Below, piece after piece: positions 37,731 through 49,712 of a DNA stretch of 64,000 bases. Location: the NCBI GenBank assembly GCA_002633005.1, contig NMRA01000012.1:186001-250000 (forward strand), in the 5' to 3' direction. Numbering within the stretch: the first letter of the stretch is position 1; each line of letters begins with the position of its first letter. The DNA comes from Phoronis australis. Its lineage: Eukaryota; Phoronida; Phoronidae. The notes beneath the pieces were generated by a model. That model saw only the letters and a list, made by a program, of their open reading frames with translations. It did not search any database and was not told the DNA's origin. Made by a program: the position numbers and the translations under genes.

Positions 37731-38719
37731 ATTCTACTAAAGGAGGTGAACTACTGTATCAATACAGTCAATACTCAAGTGAGACTTGGGAAAATCCCTT
37801 GCTGACCTTTTACAACCACCATGCAAATATGTGTGTGACTGTTACAAGTAAACTCGCTTTTCGTCAACAAAGTAGCGCAAAGCCAATATGGGCACCGAGC
37901 AGAAGTCCTTCGCAAGCGTACCCGGTACACAGACTCTCTACGATGTATTTTGAACGCATTTCACTGAAACTGTTGCCATAGAACCGCATTACCAAAATGG
38001 GTCAAGAGAAGCAAACAAACTTTTGCATGCAGCGACAAATCCAAGATGACAAGCCATTAAAGCCCGTTCATGTATTATGCCAGCCCGCTGACAAGCCAAG
38101 CTTCATGCATGCGGGTGTCTGATCGATTCCGGCGAACAGGCACCGGGGTGGTCCAGCCTCGTCCTAAAGACTCAAGATGACGCTGATTGCTTTAGCCATT
38201 TGAGGCTTCATGGTTATTATGGGAAATGAAATGTGTCAGAATACTAACACATTTTTACGGAAATCGCCGGAATGTCAAGAGTAATATAAATATGGGTGAC
38301 GCAGCACTGAAATAGGTGGGGAAGGGGCTATAGCCCCTTACGGTGCACCACTTATGTGACCATGGGCGGTCCAGTACTCGTCTAGTTAAATAAATAGAAG
38401 GCTATTGCCCCCCAGACCCTTATGGTGCGCCGACCATGATAAAATGATATCAACTCTGAAATTTTCTGCAGTATAATATAAACTAACGGTATATTGGAGC
38501 AATTTAGGTCTAAATTATTGCAAAAATGATGCATTTTGAATCGAAAACAGATTAATTTCTATGATACTATAAATAAAAAAGAATTGAAAATAAGTACGCC
38601 AACAACCTTTACTTCAAATAATACCCAAAACAATGCCTTCTGCTTCATGAATGTCAGCAACAACGCCTCTGAAAATAATTAAATCTGCCTTTGTTTTAAT
38701 GGCGTCAAGGCAGCGGCCA
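37731..38719. other. Intergenic DNA
   Basis: No gene seen. Two related short blocks occur at 38323-38352 and 38400-38440 (GGCTAT(A/T)GCCCC...TTA(C/T)GGTGC), probably old repeat pieces. Confidence 0.35.
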
Positions 38720-39310
38720 ATCATTCGCGCCAGAACCTATAACTTATCACATCACATTAGAAACAAAATTTAAGACGTCAGGACCGAAAATTAATCACGC
38801 CAAGATACAAAATTATTACATCAGGACAATTTCTTACCAGGAGTTGTTTCTTGCCAGTAGAAAATTTCATGTGAGGAGAAAATTTTTTGCCAGGAGAAAA
38901 TTTCATGCCAGAAGAAAATTTCATGCCAAGAGACCACGTGACAATGACGATCCGCTTTGCCTCCGTTATACTCAGCCGTATTAAAGTCTAGTGTGTCCAA
39001 CATTGGCTTCTGTTGTAAAACGTCAAACAAACGACAGAAATTCCACCTACTTATCTCGGTGATGTGACTCGCCATTTCTTTGAGGGGTCACGTGCTTGTG
39101 GATGGTCATATGGTCTCCTAGCATGAAATTTTCCTGACGTGAAATTTTCCTGACGTAATAAACTTTGTGTCATGATAAATTTTCGTTCCTGACGAGTTAA
39201 ATTTTGGTCCTGACGTGATGAAATATAGGTCCTGGCGCGATAGATTTTAGTTTTCAGTATATTTTTTGGTCCTGCAGAGAATTTAATTCTTGAATAGAAA
39301 ATTTGATTCC
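38720..39310. repeat. Fold-back element with 18-bp sub-repeats in inverted arms
   Basis: The left arm has about four copies of AGGAGAAAATTTCATGCC (38855-38932), preceded by more diverged CAGGA(A/C)-type units. The right arm (39111-39320) has the complement, GGCATGAAATTTTCCTGACG-like, repeated and increasingly diverged outward. Inner edges GAGACCACGTGAC and GTCACGTG also mirror. The ~170-bp centre is unique. The outer limits are approximate. Confidence 0.6.
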
Positions 39311-41997
39311 TGGAATTTTTCCGCTTTGGATTTCCAATCACTTGGCTTGTCACGACGCCATTTGATGCACCGCGCATGGTTTCTATCAAACAAAATGCTA
39401 AGTTATTTCCAAACACGGAAATCACTTCTTACCCGTTTAGAGAACAAGTTCAGATCTGTTTTGTAGCGGTAAATAGTTTAAATCAAACGTCATTTTCTTG
39501 GACGAAAGGCGGCCATATATTTAACTCTAAGATGCGGCTTTCCAGCAGTGACTCAACTTTATCAGACGGAAATGTCCATTTAAATTGCATGTGTTGCCGG
39601 TAGGTGTTCCTGAAAACGTGATCAGCAAAGGCGTCGAAGTTGTTATGGTAATCGTAAAGCAAAGGAAGTAAAACCTTACTTTTTGTGTTCATGCGAACGC
39701 ACTTTTTATCAAACCAGTTTCGCAAGTATCTAAACGAAGGAACTAAACGCATTCGTCTCAAAAAGAAAAGTACATATAGATTTACATGATCGAGTTGCTT
39801 TACCAAGTGAGCAAGCCGACATAAGTGTAGATATTTATAATAGTCTATATCTACGATTGGCAAATACCTGTCACGTGGTGATTCGTTAAGAAGCAATCGT
39901 ACGAAAACTATATTAGCTCCTATCTACTTTGAGTGTGCACTAAAACACTAATTTTTCCAACACTTACACCGCAGAATCTTGTTTTTGCAGACGTAACGCA
40001 GGTGTGCTGTCTATTCAACTGATTTTTAGGTGACGTAAATGGTAAACCGAATACAACTGAACCCATCGGACATGCTCCGGATTCCGTAGAACCATTCACA
40101 GCAAGCCCAACAAGTTCAGATCAAACAATGCTGACGTTTTATTCCCTAATTTTTATCTCATCTAAATGGGATTTTATAATGATGTCACATGTAGCACATA
40201 TAATCCAGTTTTAACTCCATTCATAATTTTAGCTTTAGTTAATAGATAAGTAATATTTTGCCTCGCACGGAAATTTTTAGAATAACCCAGGGCAAGGTGA
40301 CAAAATCTAGTCATTCAGATAAGAGTGTAGATGTCAGTAACGATAATTAAGATGGCGACAAAAACTAAAAGAACGACCCAAGTAAAGAAATAACATAAAA
40401 TTGCAATGGCCGATCTGATCTAAAATGTCAAAAGGGATGCCCAACCACGAGCTAAAATGTTTGCTTCAATGCTTCAAAGCTGGCGGCATTTGTGTTATTG
40501 GTTTTTGTCGGGTCCGGAGGATGGTGATCAGACCCCCTGTGACCCCTTGAATCCGCCTATAAGATCTTATTAAGCTTCAGACTGAAGACATCCCGATCAT
40601 AAACAAAATTCGCCCCGGCCTCTCCTCACGATGAAGTGAAGCTCACCATAGACATTATAAACACAAAAAATTGTCTTCACCACAAAGATTTATGATCTGT
40701 CTGACCTCGTTATGCAATACACCACTCCATGCTTGATGCCATTTTACGATGCTGAGCAGTCGACATGCACTCTTCAAAACTTCTTTTTCAAAAAGAGCCT
40801 CAAATTTGCTGATTCATTCGATTATCCCCTAACATGCCTTGCTAACCACGTGATTTCTAATCCATCACAACTGTGCACGACCTAGCTTTCACAACAACCC
40901 AGTTTCATGCATATAAAGCCAATATACTAAATTTCTACTGGCTAATGGGTAAGAGATAAATTGACTTGAGAAAATGTATATTAATGGTAATTGAATTCGT
41001 GCCACCTATTTTTATGTAACACCGTCTTCCTGTTTTGATCGATACCGTGTTTACCGTGATCAGTCTCGTTTGAGATTAACTGCGGTTGAAGAACTCCGTT
41101 GTACTAGATCGACCTTAAAATCTACAGGTCTCTACACGTAAAATTTTGGCAAGTTAGTTCATGCAATATGTAATCCACCGAGACTGACAGGTAATTGCTT
41201 ATTCACAATAAATACTTGACGTGACGAACGAATGATTAGTTTTCGACGTAATCAACAGCAAAAATGTCAACAAGTGTAAATGGAAGGCAAGGTATTTAGT
41301 CGACTGTGCAATCAGCCAGTTGTTTTCAAAACTGTAAAATGTAACACTTATTACCATTAGGTGGAGCTATCATTTCGTTTTCGTTACAGAGCAACTTATC
41401 AGTTCTTTCAAAAAAACATAAGGGTACTATTTTTATAGCTCCACAAGCAATTTAACTTTTTACAGAGCAGTGCATGAAGCGTAGTTATTGTATTTATTTA
41501 AACTTCTTTAAAAGACTGGGTGACCACTTCAGTGAATACAATGATTTTCAAGTGGGCCTAGTCGGAAATAATTACATGAAGTAAAAATACAAAGCTATGT
41601 ACAATTAGATTAAATGAAATAAATAAGTTATAAAAGTAGTTAATATGTACAACTAGAAGAATAAATAAGATAAAATAGAGTAAAATAATGATGAGCTGAG
41701 GCCTACAGTCCCGAACCGCGCATTAAATCCCAGTAGGCCCTATTTCTTTTTGAAGACCTGGACATTGGGCGCGTTCGTGACGTCAGTCCGGCCACAGCCC
41801 GTTGTAAGCGACAGCACCTATGTAGGCAAAAACTTTTTTGCCGCAGTTGTTTTTGGGTTTATCTGGCACCAGATCTGAAAGTTTGACATGAATCATATCA
41901 GCCATTCTGAGACATGATGTTCCACCATTAATCAGTATCTTTAAAGTTCGCTGAAAATTTTTACACGAGTTAAGGATGCATCAGCTCTTTAACATTC
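39311..41997. other. Intergenic DNA, possible T1 end fragment at 40545
   Basis: A reverse-strand open frame of 137 codons (39896-39483) has no motif I recognise and may be chance. CCTTGAATCCGCCTAT at 40545-40560 resembles the right end of T1. A CRE palindrome is at 41778-41785. Confidence 0.35.
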
Positions 41998-42309
41998 CCA
42001 GAGGCCTGTTTCATGACAACTGAGTAAAGATTTAGACATTTTGGTCTAACGCTCCACACAACTATTTCTGGAAAATAGGTAAATCTCACTCGAGCAAAAG
42101 TGCAGACTCTTAGAATATACACGAAACTGCTAGATACTGGCATAATTTCTATAAACTATTTCTATGATGTAATGTGTTCATAATTACTTGACTAAACCTT
42201 TTTCAGCAATTGTGAAGTGAAAACGTAAGACCAAATTTTTGTCTAAACCTTTTTTCAGCAATTGTGAAGTGAGAACGTAAGACCAAATTTCATGAAACAG
42301 ACCCCAGAG
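41998..42309. mobile_element. MITE family M1, copy 3, with internal duplication
   Basis: The left end AGGCCTGTTTCATGAC mirrors the right end TTTCATGAAACAGACCCC. It shares CTCCACACAACTATTTCTG and later blocks with the 4.3-kb copy. A ~50-bp segment starting CTAAACCTTTTTTCAGCAAT and ending AAGACCAAATTT is present twice (about 42198-42246 and 42243-42291). Confidence 0.65.
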
Positions 42310-43205
42310 ATCGTTTTAAATCTGCGCTTCATTATCGTCTGTAGAAAGCTTTGGCAAAATACGGCACCGTTATTCTTTACTTCTTTATTCGGTATAAGCA
42401 ATCACGCTCTTCTGGAGATTGAACGAAATATATCTCCTTCTCAACCTCAGGGTCTGGCAACGAGTCTTGGCTTCATTTTATTGACAAAATCTCTATGAAA
42501 ACATAAAAAAACACGAGGCTGGTTTCGCCAAATACCAAATCATGAGAATGTATTGTGCGTCTACTGACGAAAAGACGGGTGAAAAAATCATGTTCAGTTC
42601 TTACAAAACTCAAAATTTCAAAAACGTTTATAGATCGAAATCATATCGCAGAAATTTCTGTTGAAATAAACAATCTGAACTCAAATGCAAGCTCTGTGAA
42701 ATTATTTTAAAAGTCTAACCTGTTGATCAATAATTACATAACTCTTGATTAGGTCTTAGATGTTACTATAGTAATTGCCCTGTAGTGACATTGCCGGAGA
42801 CGTTTCGTAACGTAATGATTTTTAGCAGATCTTAAAGACGAAGTTCCTACATCAAAGAATGTCAAATTACATGGAAATTCATTACATAAAGAAGAAGCAA
42901 GAAATAAACTATTTGAGTAATTTGGCAAGTCACAGGATGTATTGACAACGCTGACGATCGAAAGCGGGACACGGATTTTAATGATTTTTCAAATACGCAG
43001 AAGACCTTAATTATCTAGTTCTAATAGACTGCTGTGATATTATTGACAAAAAGAGAAATCATACTCGTCCAGATATCGTGACGTAACTTTTGACTGTACA
43101 TTTAGGATCAACATTATGAGACGGCATTGAACCACAACCTGATAGTAATGCTGTCAATACATGTAATCAAAGAAGCCTACAACGAATTTTAGAAAAATAA
43201 ATCAT
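42310..43205. other. Intergenic DNA
   Basis: AT-rich, with no gene or repeat that I can support. Confidence 0.4.
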
Positions 43206-43524
43206 TTTAAAGGGACAAAGTCGGTTTTTAGGGCTGAAAACCGTAGTTACTGTTGGACGGGATAGATTTCTTGCAGTTACTAGCTTTGACCAGAGCTACA
43301 CAACAACAGGATCTTTATGTATGTTTTTTGTGACTTTATTACAAATCGACAATACTCGCCGTTGGCTGACAGTTATTCGCTAATTCCAGGCAGGTGAATT
43401 TTCAATTAAATACGGTAATACATTGCTTGGGTATTTACCGAATGGAGTTTAGCTTCGCTTTCAAAGCGAAGTTATGAGTTCGCATTCATCTCGGGCTGAT
43501 CTCAATATTTTATTCGCCGATTAT
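43206..43524 (+). mobile_element. SINE-like repeat, family S1, copy 2
   Basis: It begins AAAGGGACAAAGTCGGTTTT and continues with AGCTTTGACCAG, TTTGTGACTTTATTACAAAT, an AATACTCGCCG block, then CTCGGGCTGATCTCAATATT near its end. Order and spacing match copies 1 and 3. Confidence 0.55.
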
Positions 43525-43574
43525 GTCGCATCAAAGTGCAATTTATCGGAGAAAAATATTTGTTTTCTGAGATC

Positions 43575-43640
43575 TGTTCCAGCGCGGAACCGAAACTTGA
43601 AACTCTTGCGTCGCACTCAAGCGTTCTGCTGACAGAGCAA
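43575..43640 (-). repeat. Degenerate tRNA-like stretch
   Basis: On the reverse strand, TTGCTCTGTCAGCAGAACGC followed by TTGAGTGCGACGCAAGAG and a GGTTC-containing end resembles a decayed tRNA-related SINE head. No proper cloverleaf can be drawn by eye. Confidence 0.3.
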
Positions 43641-45992
43641 CCAATAACGCACTGAGGATGCGCTGAAATATGATGGATTTTACCACCAGGACGGATTCAC
43701 ATCATAAATATCACTGCTTTCATGCCACCCAAAGGTTTGTAAAACGGAAAAGAACACGAATTAAGTATTAAAAATTAATTTCAAATTAAACGGCATGTTA
43801 TGTAGAGTCGATCGATGTTTTTATGATTTGTATGAGGGTGATGACCAGCGAAGTCTGACAACTGCACCGTAATGTTGTTTACGCGGAGAGTACGCGTTCG
43901 ACGATCCCTAGCTAAAGGACTGCTTCACGTTTAGGATTTTTATCAGGGACTCAGGATTCAAATATTGTGTTAGGTCTTTCCCGAAACGAAACACGAAGGC
44001 ATTAGTGATTTTTTCTTTTTTAACATTGGTAGTCCTCTTTCATTGTCTGGAATTTAACTTAAACGTCTATAAAATGAAACCGTCTGTCGTCGGACTTGGA
44101 CCACCTGCCGCTGTAACATAGGTTTTAACTGAAATGTGATTTTTGATCTTGCAAATAACTGGCAGTCCACGGTTTCTTCAGACTTAATTCATAAAAATTC
44201 AGGTCACGTCGTGAGCTCAAATTTTATGAGCTTTGTCTGAAGAAATGGCGAATAGTCACTTCTTCTGGAGCCCAGTCCATTAACTTAGTTTTCCTTAAAA
44301 GTTTGCGCTACGCATCAAAAAGAAACCCCTTCCGTAGTTAGGAGAGTCCGCAAGTGTGGGTTTGCATATTAAAAGTCAAAGCAGTGAAATACGCCCGTCA
44401 AAAACAAAACTTAGAGATTAGTACAGTCAAGTATAATGTCGTCTGCTTGAGACAATGTATTCTACAAAGCATTGCAAATAATCTTGAATAAAACAACACA
44501 GAATAAGTCTCACCACTCAAGACGATAACACGGCCCTAGTTGTGCAGGTAAAAATGTCTGACGACCACAAGAAACGTGTTTAGAACAAACCACAGGTAGA
44601 GAAGATAGAACACGAGATGTTATGTTGCCATGACGTCGCAAAGATGGTAACTATGTAGACGTATTGTGATTTCCAAGTGTTTATTCATTGACGAAGTGGT
44701 AATGAAAATGTTCAAAATAATCACTGATAGCTCTGTCCAGTGAAGATGTCAGTATGTGAAGAGACCCCCAGTGGAGACTTTCAGTTTAGGTTGGTGGGAA
44801 ATCTCGCCTGTGGAACCGAGCAAACTGAATCAAACTGGTGAATTCCTTGCATAATCCAATAAAGGTGACACCGTGATTTTTCCAGTGTTTACGTCAACAG
44901 AAGTTACTAATTGAAAAAAACTTGGGCAGCCGGCTTATCTTTCAAGCGACGATTTTGCAACGTGACATACATGCTACAACTGAAAAATCAATTGCGCTAT
45001 TACTTTCTTCTTTGAAAAAGGAAATTAAGGAGACAGCATGGATTCTCTCTAGTATTAAATTGTTGGCCTTGAAATGAAAAATTCAATACTTTAACAGACA
45101 ACGCGAATATTAAAAGAATTAGTTCGGACACACCACAAGACCGACTACATCTTATCAAATTACACATCTCCCGACACCAACAGCGCAGAGAAAGACCGAG
45201 ACAATTACTGACTTTTCAGCAACAACGATCAAAATCATGAACTCGGCACAACCGATCGACTGTTTCCGTGCACAACCGAGCTGGAAATGGAAATAACCCT
45301 TCTCCCTCCTCCACAAACAGTATGAGCGTTCCCACTAACAGGGTTCTTTTTTCATAGACAATTCTCACGTCTTTTTTCAGTTGCATAAATCGGGCAAATT
45401 CTTTCAAAAACTCCTTGGAGCAAAATATTGCATCATGTTCGTTGATAATGAATACCCTCTCCTTCATTAGTATAAGTATCTCTGATTCAGAATGATAAAA
45501 TAAGGAAAAATGTCGACTTTACGTTCACAAGTGTTTTGAATAGCAAGCTAAACGTAGTTGTACATCAAGTCACCGAAATTTTCTCAATAGATGAACGCGT
45601 CATTAAGTTTACACATACTTTTTACCACGAGCTGTCGTAAAGCAAGAAAAAGGGGCAGTACTCGGGTGAAAACCATAATTGAACTACGACGCATTTGTAG
45701 AACTGGTCCCCACAGAAAACTCAATGGACAGAGTTGTCGATTAAAATAACAATTCAGGAAAATGAAAAGAAGGTCGAAATTTCTATATCACAGAACAGAC
45801 AATACCTGACTCGTCAATGCGTTGTATATCACACACGAGACCGAATAGAAAGCTGTTTTTCTCCGAGGGCATGCTTCACCATTTGCAAAAAGTTTGTTAT
45901 GACGTTAATAGGAAAACCTAAGTCCAAACAAGAGAGAATTACAAAATATCGACTTTTTACGTGAACAACTGAGCGTGATTGTTACCGGAGAC
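43641..45992. other. Intergenic DNA
   Basis: No supportable gene. Scattered open frames below 85 codons have no recognisable motif. Confidence 0.4.
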
Positions 45993-46284
45993 TTAAAAGA
46001 ACATTATCGTTTTTACGGGCGAAAAACGCAGTTTGGGGATTATCGATATATTTTTTTAAGTTATTAGCTTTGACCAGCCGTATAAAACAAAATCCGCTGT
46101 GCTTTTGTGATTTTATATTTAACTGCAATTCTCGCCGATATCTGCAAGCCGTTCACTGAAATCAAAGTCAGTGACTTAACCAGTTACATGGTTCAAATAG
46201 TCTCGCATTTATCCCACCGCAGATTCCCGGTTCGTAACCGCACTGGGGCTCATTTCAGAAAATCAACTTTTTCGCCGATACCTT
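45993..46284 (+). mobile_element. SINE-like repeat, family S1, copy 3
   Basis: It begins AAAAGAACATTATCGTTTTT, then TTATTAGCTTTGACCAGCCG, GCTTTTGTGATTTTATATTT, GCAATTCTCGCCGATATC, GGTTCGTAACCGCACTGG and GGCTCATTTCAGAAAATC. Colinear with copies 1 and 2. Confidence 0.6.
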
Positions 46285-47191
46285 CAAAACGTCCAAGCTT
46301 AGAAAGAATTTAAGTTCTATTTGTTCTCGCGCCACTCCCAATCTGAGGCAGACGAAAGGGGTCCAGCTGCAAGGTCATTCGGGACTAGCAAATGCTCAGC
46401 TCTTAAACAGAGCTAAACCTGTTAAGGGTTGGTTTACGAATTAATCGATACTACCTCCAAAACGATATGAAGCCATTTTTCTTCAAAAACGCTCAAGGGC
46501 CTTTTAGACTGGTTGTTAGGAGAAGGCAATCTTTTTTCATTTCATTTTAGTAAAAAATATGGTTCTTTAATTATCCCATACATATTTTTCAGTTAATAAC
46601 GGCTTCCCGTAATTTTATTAATTAGTCGTGCTTTACTCCGGAAGTGACGTTTAGGGGGTTAAGAATTTCCCGTCATTTTGTTTTCATAGAGTCTTTGACT
46701 ATGAGCTGTCTAGTCAGTCATTGTTTTACTTCGGTTGTGATACGTTCGGTCGTCGTTTGCGTTTGTTCACGAGTCGGTCAACATGCCGCACGGTTCCTGC
46801 GTACGGGGTGGACTCATTATTATCTCACGCGCACTTTAGGTATGCAATTGCATCGCTTTTCTGAAAGATTACACACTCCGCCGTACTTTGCTCGTTCGTG
46901 TGAAGAACGCAGCGTTACCCCTTCATGCAACGTACAAAGCAGTAAAGAATTACCAAGTGTTTGGCAAGCATTTTCTACCGTCGGATTACGAAAGAGGCGT
47001 GTACGTGGAATTGGCCTATCGCCAGGCTTAGGACTGACGGCTTAACCAAGCAATCAGAACGCAGCATTTTCGGCACACCTTCGTCTGCGTTTCCAAGCCG
47101 CCATTTTACCGGACAATGTCCTCATCGGTAAAGCTTAATTTAGTCTATAGATCAAAAAATTGTGTGATAAAAATGGTGAAACGGTGTTGAT

Positions 47192-47364
47192 ATGGCGTGT
47201 GTAATTCTGACTGTCGTTATACAGCTAAAGAAGAATATTTCGTCACTTTTTGGGCATTCCCTGAGCCTAAAACTGTCGACTGCGTAAACGGTGGATCAAA
47301 CTGTGAACGGCCACACGACACACGAGCAGCTAAACTTAATGTTGCTGGATTACTCGAAGGTTAA
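47192..47364 (+). pseudogene. THAP-type zinc-finger fragment of the transposon, frameshifted
   Basis: ATG GCG TGT GTA ATT encodes MACVI. One frameshift later the frame 47209-47364 reads DCRYTAKEEYFVTFWAFPEP and then KTVDC. A start Met-x-Cys...Cys, followed by a Phe-rich 'VTF.aFPe' segment, is the usual opening of the C2CH THAP domain, the DNA-binding part of P/Kolobok-type transposases. The frameshift and missing remainder make it non-functional. Confidence 0.45.
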
Positions 47365-47921
47365 ACACAAGTACATTTGTTCCAAGATACGTACTTTTCA
47401 GTTTGGTGGCTATACTGTAGGCCTGTCTGATTTTGATTCCGGAGAATTTCACTCGTGTTTGGGCCTCTGTCTCGGCATCAGCTGGATCCCAGCATTAGTC
47501 TATTGGTAGTCCACGGAAAGTTGTTTTTAAGGACATCTTTATCACTTTTGATTTATTTCGACCTATAATGTTTCGTAGCACAGATACAGTTTTTGTTATT
47601 CATATGCCCGTAGGCTGGCGTTCAACTGAACTTCCCACCAAAATTGATAGATTCGATCGGTACATGCTGGGAGGGCACTAAATTACTGAACTCAAAGCTT
47701 CGTTTGAGCTGTTGTCACGAAAAAATAAACTGTTGAATTACTTTTTAATGAGAAGATCTAGTATACACTACGCCTGTAGAGTTAAGGAGAGCTCATTTTG
47801 TAGTTGTCCAAACAGGATACGTGGATTTACGAAGCTTTAAAAAATGATTCCCGGCAGTGCCCCGTCGCCACCCCCGAGAAGAGCATTTTTGAAGCGAGAA
47901 GCCTCGCGAGCTGTGGCCTCT

Positions 47922-48867
47922 CAGTGGCGGATCTAGGATATCACATTTTGTCTGTAAACATTTGCGCAAAGCACGGTTGTAGATGCGCATAGCCGAATGG
48001 TGGGAGGTCGGGAGGGGGGTTTGCCCCCTCATGCCAGGAAAATTTTTCTGTTTTTCCTCTAAAAATCAAGCATCTTCCTCGATTCCTGAAGAAATCCAAG
48101 ACAAAAACAAGAAGAACGTGTCTAACTTGAAAAACTGCAATTACCACAGACTCGAACCCACGACCTAGCGGATAGAGCGCGCGTGCTTTACCACTGCACC
48201 ACCACGATTTCACTCGTAATTAGATACTAAGAGACCTACTTGATTATGGTCCACAGCGTTTGCCCGCTAAGCCTACTTCTTTGTAACGCTTATTACACTT
48301 TTTATATTTCGTGCAATCAGTTCGGAACAAATTTGTTGTATTTAAAATAGTCTTCAATTGCCCAAAAGACCAAATCCATTTTTTGTGTTAGTATTAATGA
48401 CGCGATTGCTTTGGAAATCGTCTTCAGTTAAGGTTTGACAAAGAGAGAATTATGAGTTTCTGAGTGATTCACTAAGGCTTCAATTAAAATTCACATCTGT
48501 TTTTTCATCGTCACTCAGATTCCATTTTCTTTAAAAAATGAAGTAATTTTCTTCATTGCACAGTGAAGCAGGCGACGGAAACGGAGTCGTAGTGCGCAGC
48601 GCCACGGCCAGTCGCCTGGGATATCGTGGGAGAGCCTCTACTAAGCCACAGTTCCGTTACGATGGCGCCGTGTTCCGAATTTGACACTTGAAATTGGATC
48701 TGAGCCCCCCCCCCAAACACACTAAAACTGCACACATTTAAATCTTGTTTAAGCCGTATAATGTTAATTACCGGGGTTAATTTATAAACTCAACATTTCC
48801 CTACGCTTTTGCTGTTTTATTTTTTGCGGCAGCCAAGGGGGGGGGGGCGGCCCCCCTTAAATCCGCC
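47922..48867. mobile_element. ~0.95-kb element, family T1, copy B
   Basis: It begins CAGTGGCGGATCTAGGATAT and ends CCTTAAATCCGCC. Colinear with copy A (36225-37114), with small indels. It sits inside the THAP transposon, so it transposed after that element arrived. Confidence 0.8.
48144..48211 (-). repeat. tRNA-like segment with A and B boxes inside T1 copy B
   Basis: On the reverse strand, TGGTGCAGTGG (48191-48201) matches the pol III A box TRGYNNARNGG exactly. GGTTCGAGTCT (48148-48158) matches the B box GGTTCGANTCC at 10 of 11 positions. Spacing fits a tRNA. No clean acceptor stem is visible, so a tRNA-derived SINE head is likelier than a working tRNA gene. Confidence 0.55.
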
Positions 48868-48889
48868 TACGACTCTACAGCGACTGGAG

Positions 48890-49297
48890 GCCCTTCATAT
48901 ACTGTCACCCGTGCCTCCGAATTAACGTACCCCAGAGCCTGTAAGCAACCCTGCAGTTCGACACCCAATGAGGATGACAGTTCGTCGTCCAGTGAACAGG
49001 CCGGTGAGCCAAACTGACAAGTTTATTGTGGACTTGACTAAAGTATTGGAGCTATTTAGGTGCCAGGTGTGTGACGAGGGAGTCACATGGCGGTATGTAA
49101 GCGATTTGGGTGCTCAGGTAACCATCCATAAGCATTCCATTGAGGTCGGCATAACAGTGCACACCGTGCATTTGGATCAAGACGTCCCACCACGTCTGTC
49201 CTCAGTCTATGCCTCATCCCTCTCAACAGTTGTCTGTGCGTATTCTACCTCACTATACTCGGGCTCAAACTTATGTCCACCCACTGACTGTTCGTGA
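48890..49297 (+). pseudogene. Transposon protein remnant with CQVC motif
   Basis: One frame (48880-49012) reads an acidic linker including EDDSSSSEQAGEPN. After a frameshift, 49010-49150 reads TDKFIVDLTKVLELFRCQVC and then DEGVTWRYVSDLGAQVTIHK. A hydrophobic lead followed by C-x2-C and a 'L...VTI' strand is seen in proteins of THAP-containing transposons as I recall them. Broken by stops, so a relic. Confidence 0.4.
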
Positions 49298-49712
49298 AAA
49301 AATTCCTCGTTGCCACTGCTATAAACAATGTCTCCGTCACACACGTCACTGTGTCTGATATGGGTCGCCGACTCCAGTCATTTTCAGGCTACTACAAACT
49401 AAACGATCCCCAAATCCAACGTAATTGAGTTCTCTAACAACCCAGCTTGTTGTAGAATACTCGTCGATGGGAAGTGTCACAACAATTTTAGGAAACCAGC
49501 ATGAACACAACAGCAGAACAGATCCCAACAGTAAACTCAAACACAGAAAAAAATGGGAAATTCTTAACCCCCTTAACGTCACTTCCGGAGTAGGGCACGA
49601 CTAATTAATTAAATTACGGGAAGCCGTAATTAACTGAAACATATATCTGGGATAATCAACGAACCGTATTTTTTACTAAAATGACATGAAAAAAGATTGC
49701 CTTCTCCTTTAA

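Larger units (their letters stand above)
46518..49708 (+). mobile_element. Decayed DNA transposon, ~160-bp terminal inverted repeats, THAP-like coding remnants
   Basis: The left arm 46518-46679 and right arm 49551-49708 are reverse complements with modest divergence. Shared blocks include AGGAGAAGGCAATCTTTTTT, CAGTTAAT(A/T)ACGGCTTCCCG and CTCCGGAAGTGACGTT. TTAA follows the right end (49709-49712), but the left flank reads TGTT/TTA, so the target duplication is unclear. Inside are a THAP-like fragment (47192-47364) and a second fragment with CQVC (about 49010-49150). T1 copy B (47922-48867) is inserted between them. THAP plus TTAA hints at the Kolobok or P superfamily, but this is inference. 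Confidence 0.65.

Noticed and set aside
39483-39896. 137-codon reverse-strand open frame as a gene
   Set aside because: No recognisable motif or splice context. A frame of this length is expected once or twice by chance in 64 kb.
48144-48211. A functional tRNA gene
   Set aside because: A and B boxes are present but no clean acceptor stem or cloverleaf can be drawn, and a decayed copy lies in the paralogous element at 36.4 kb.
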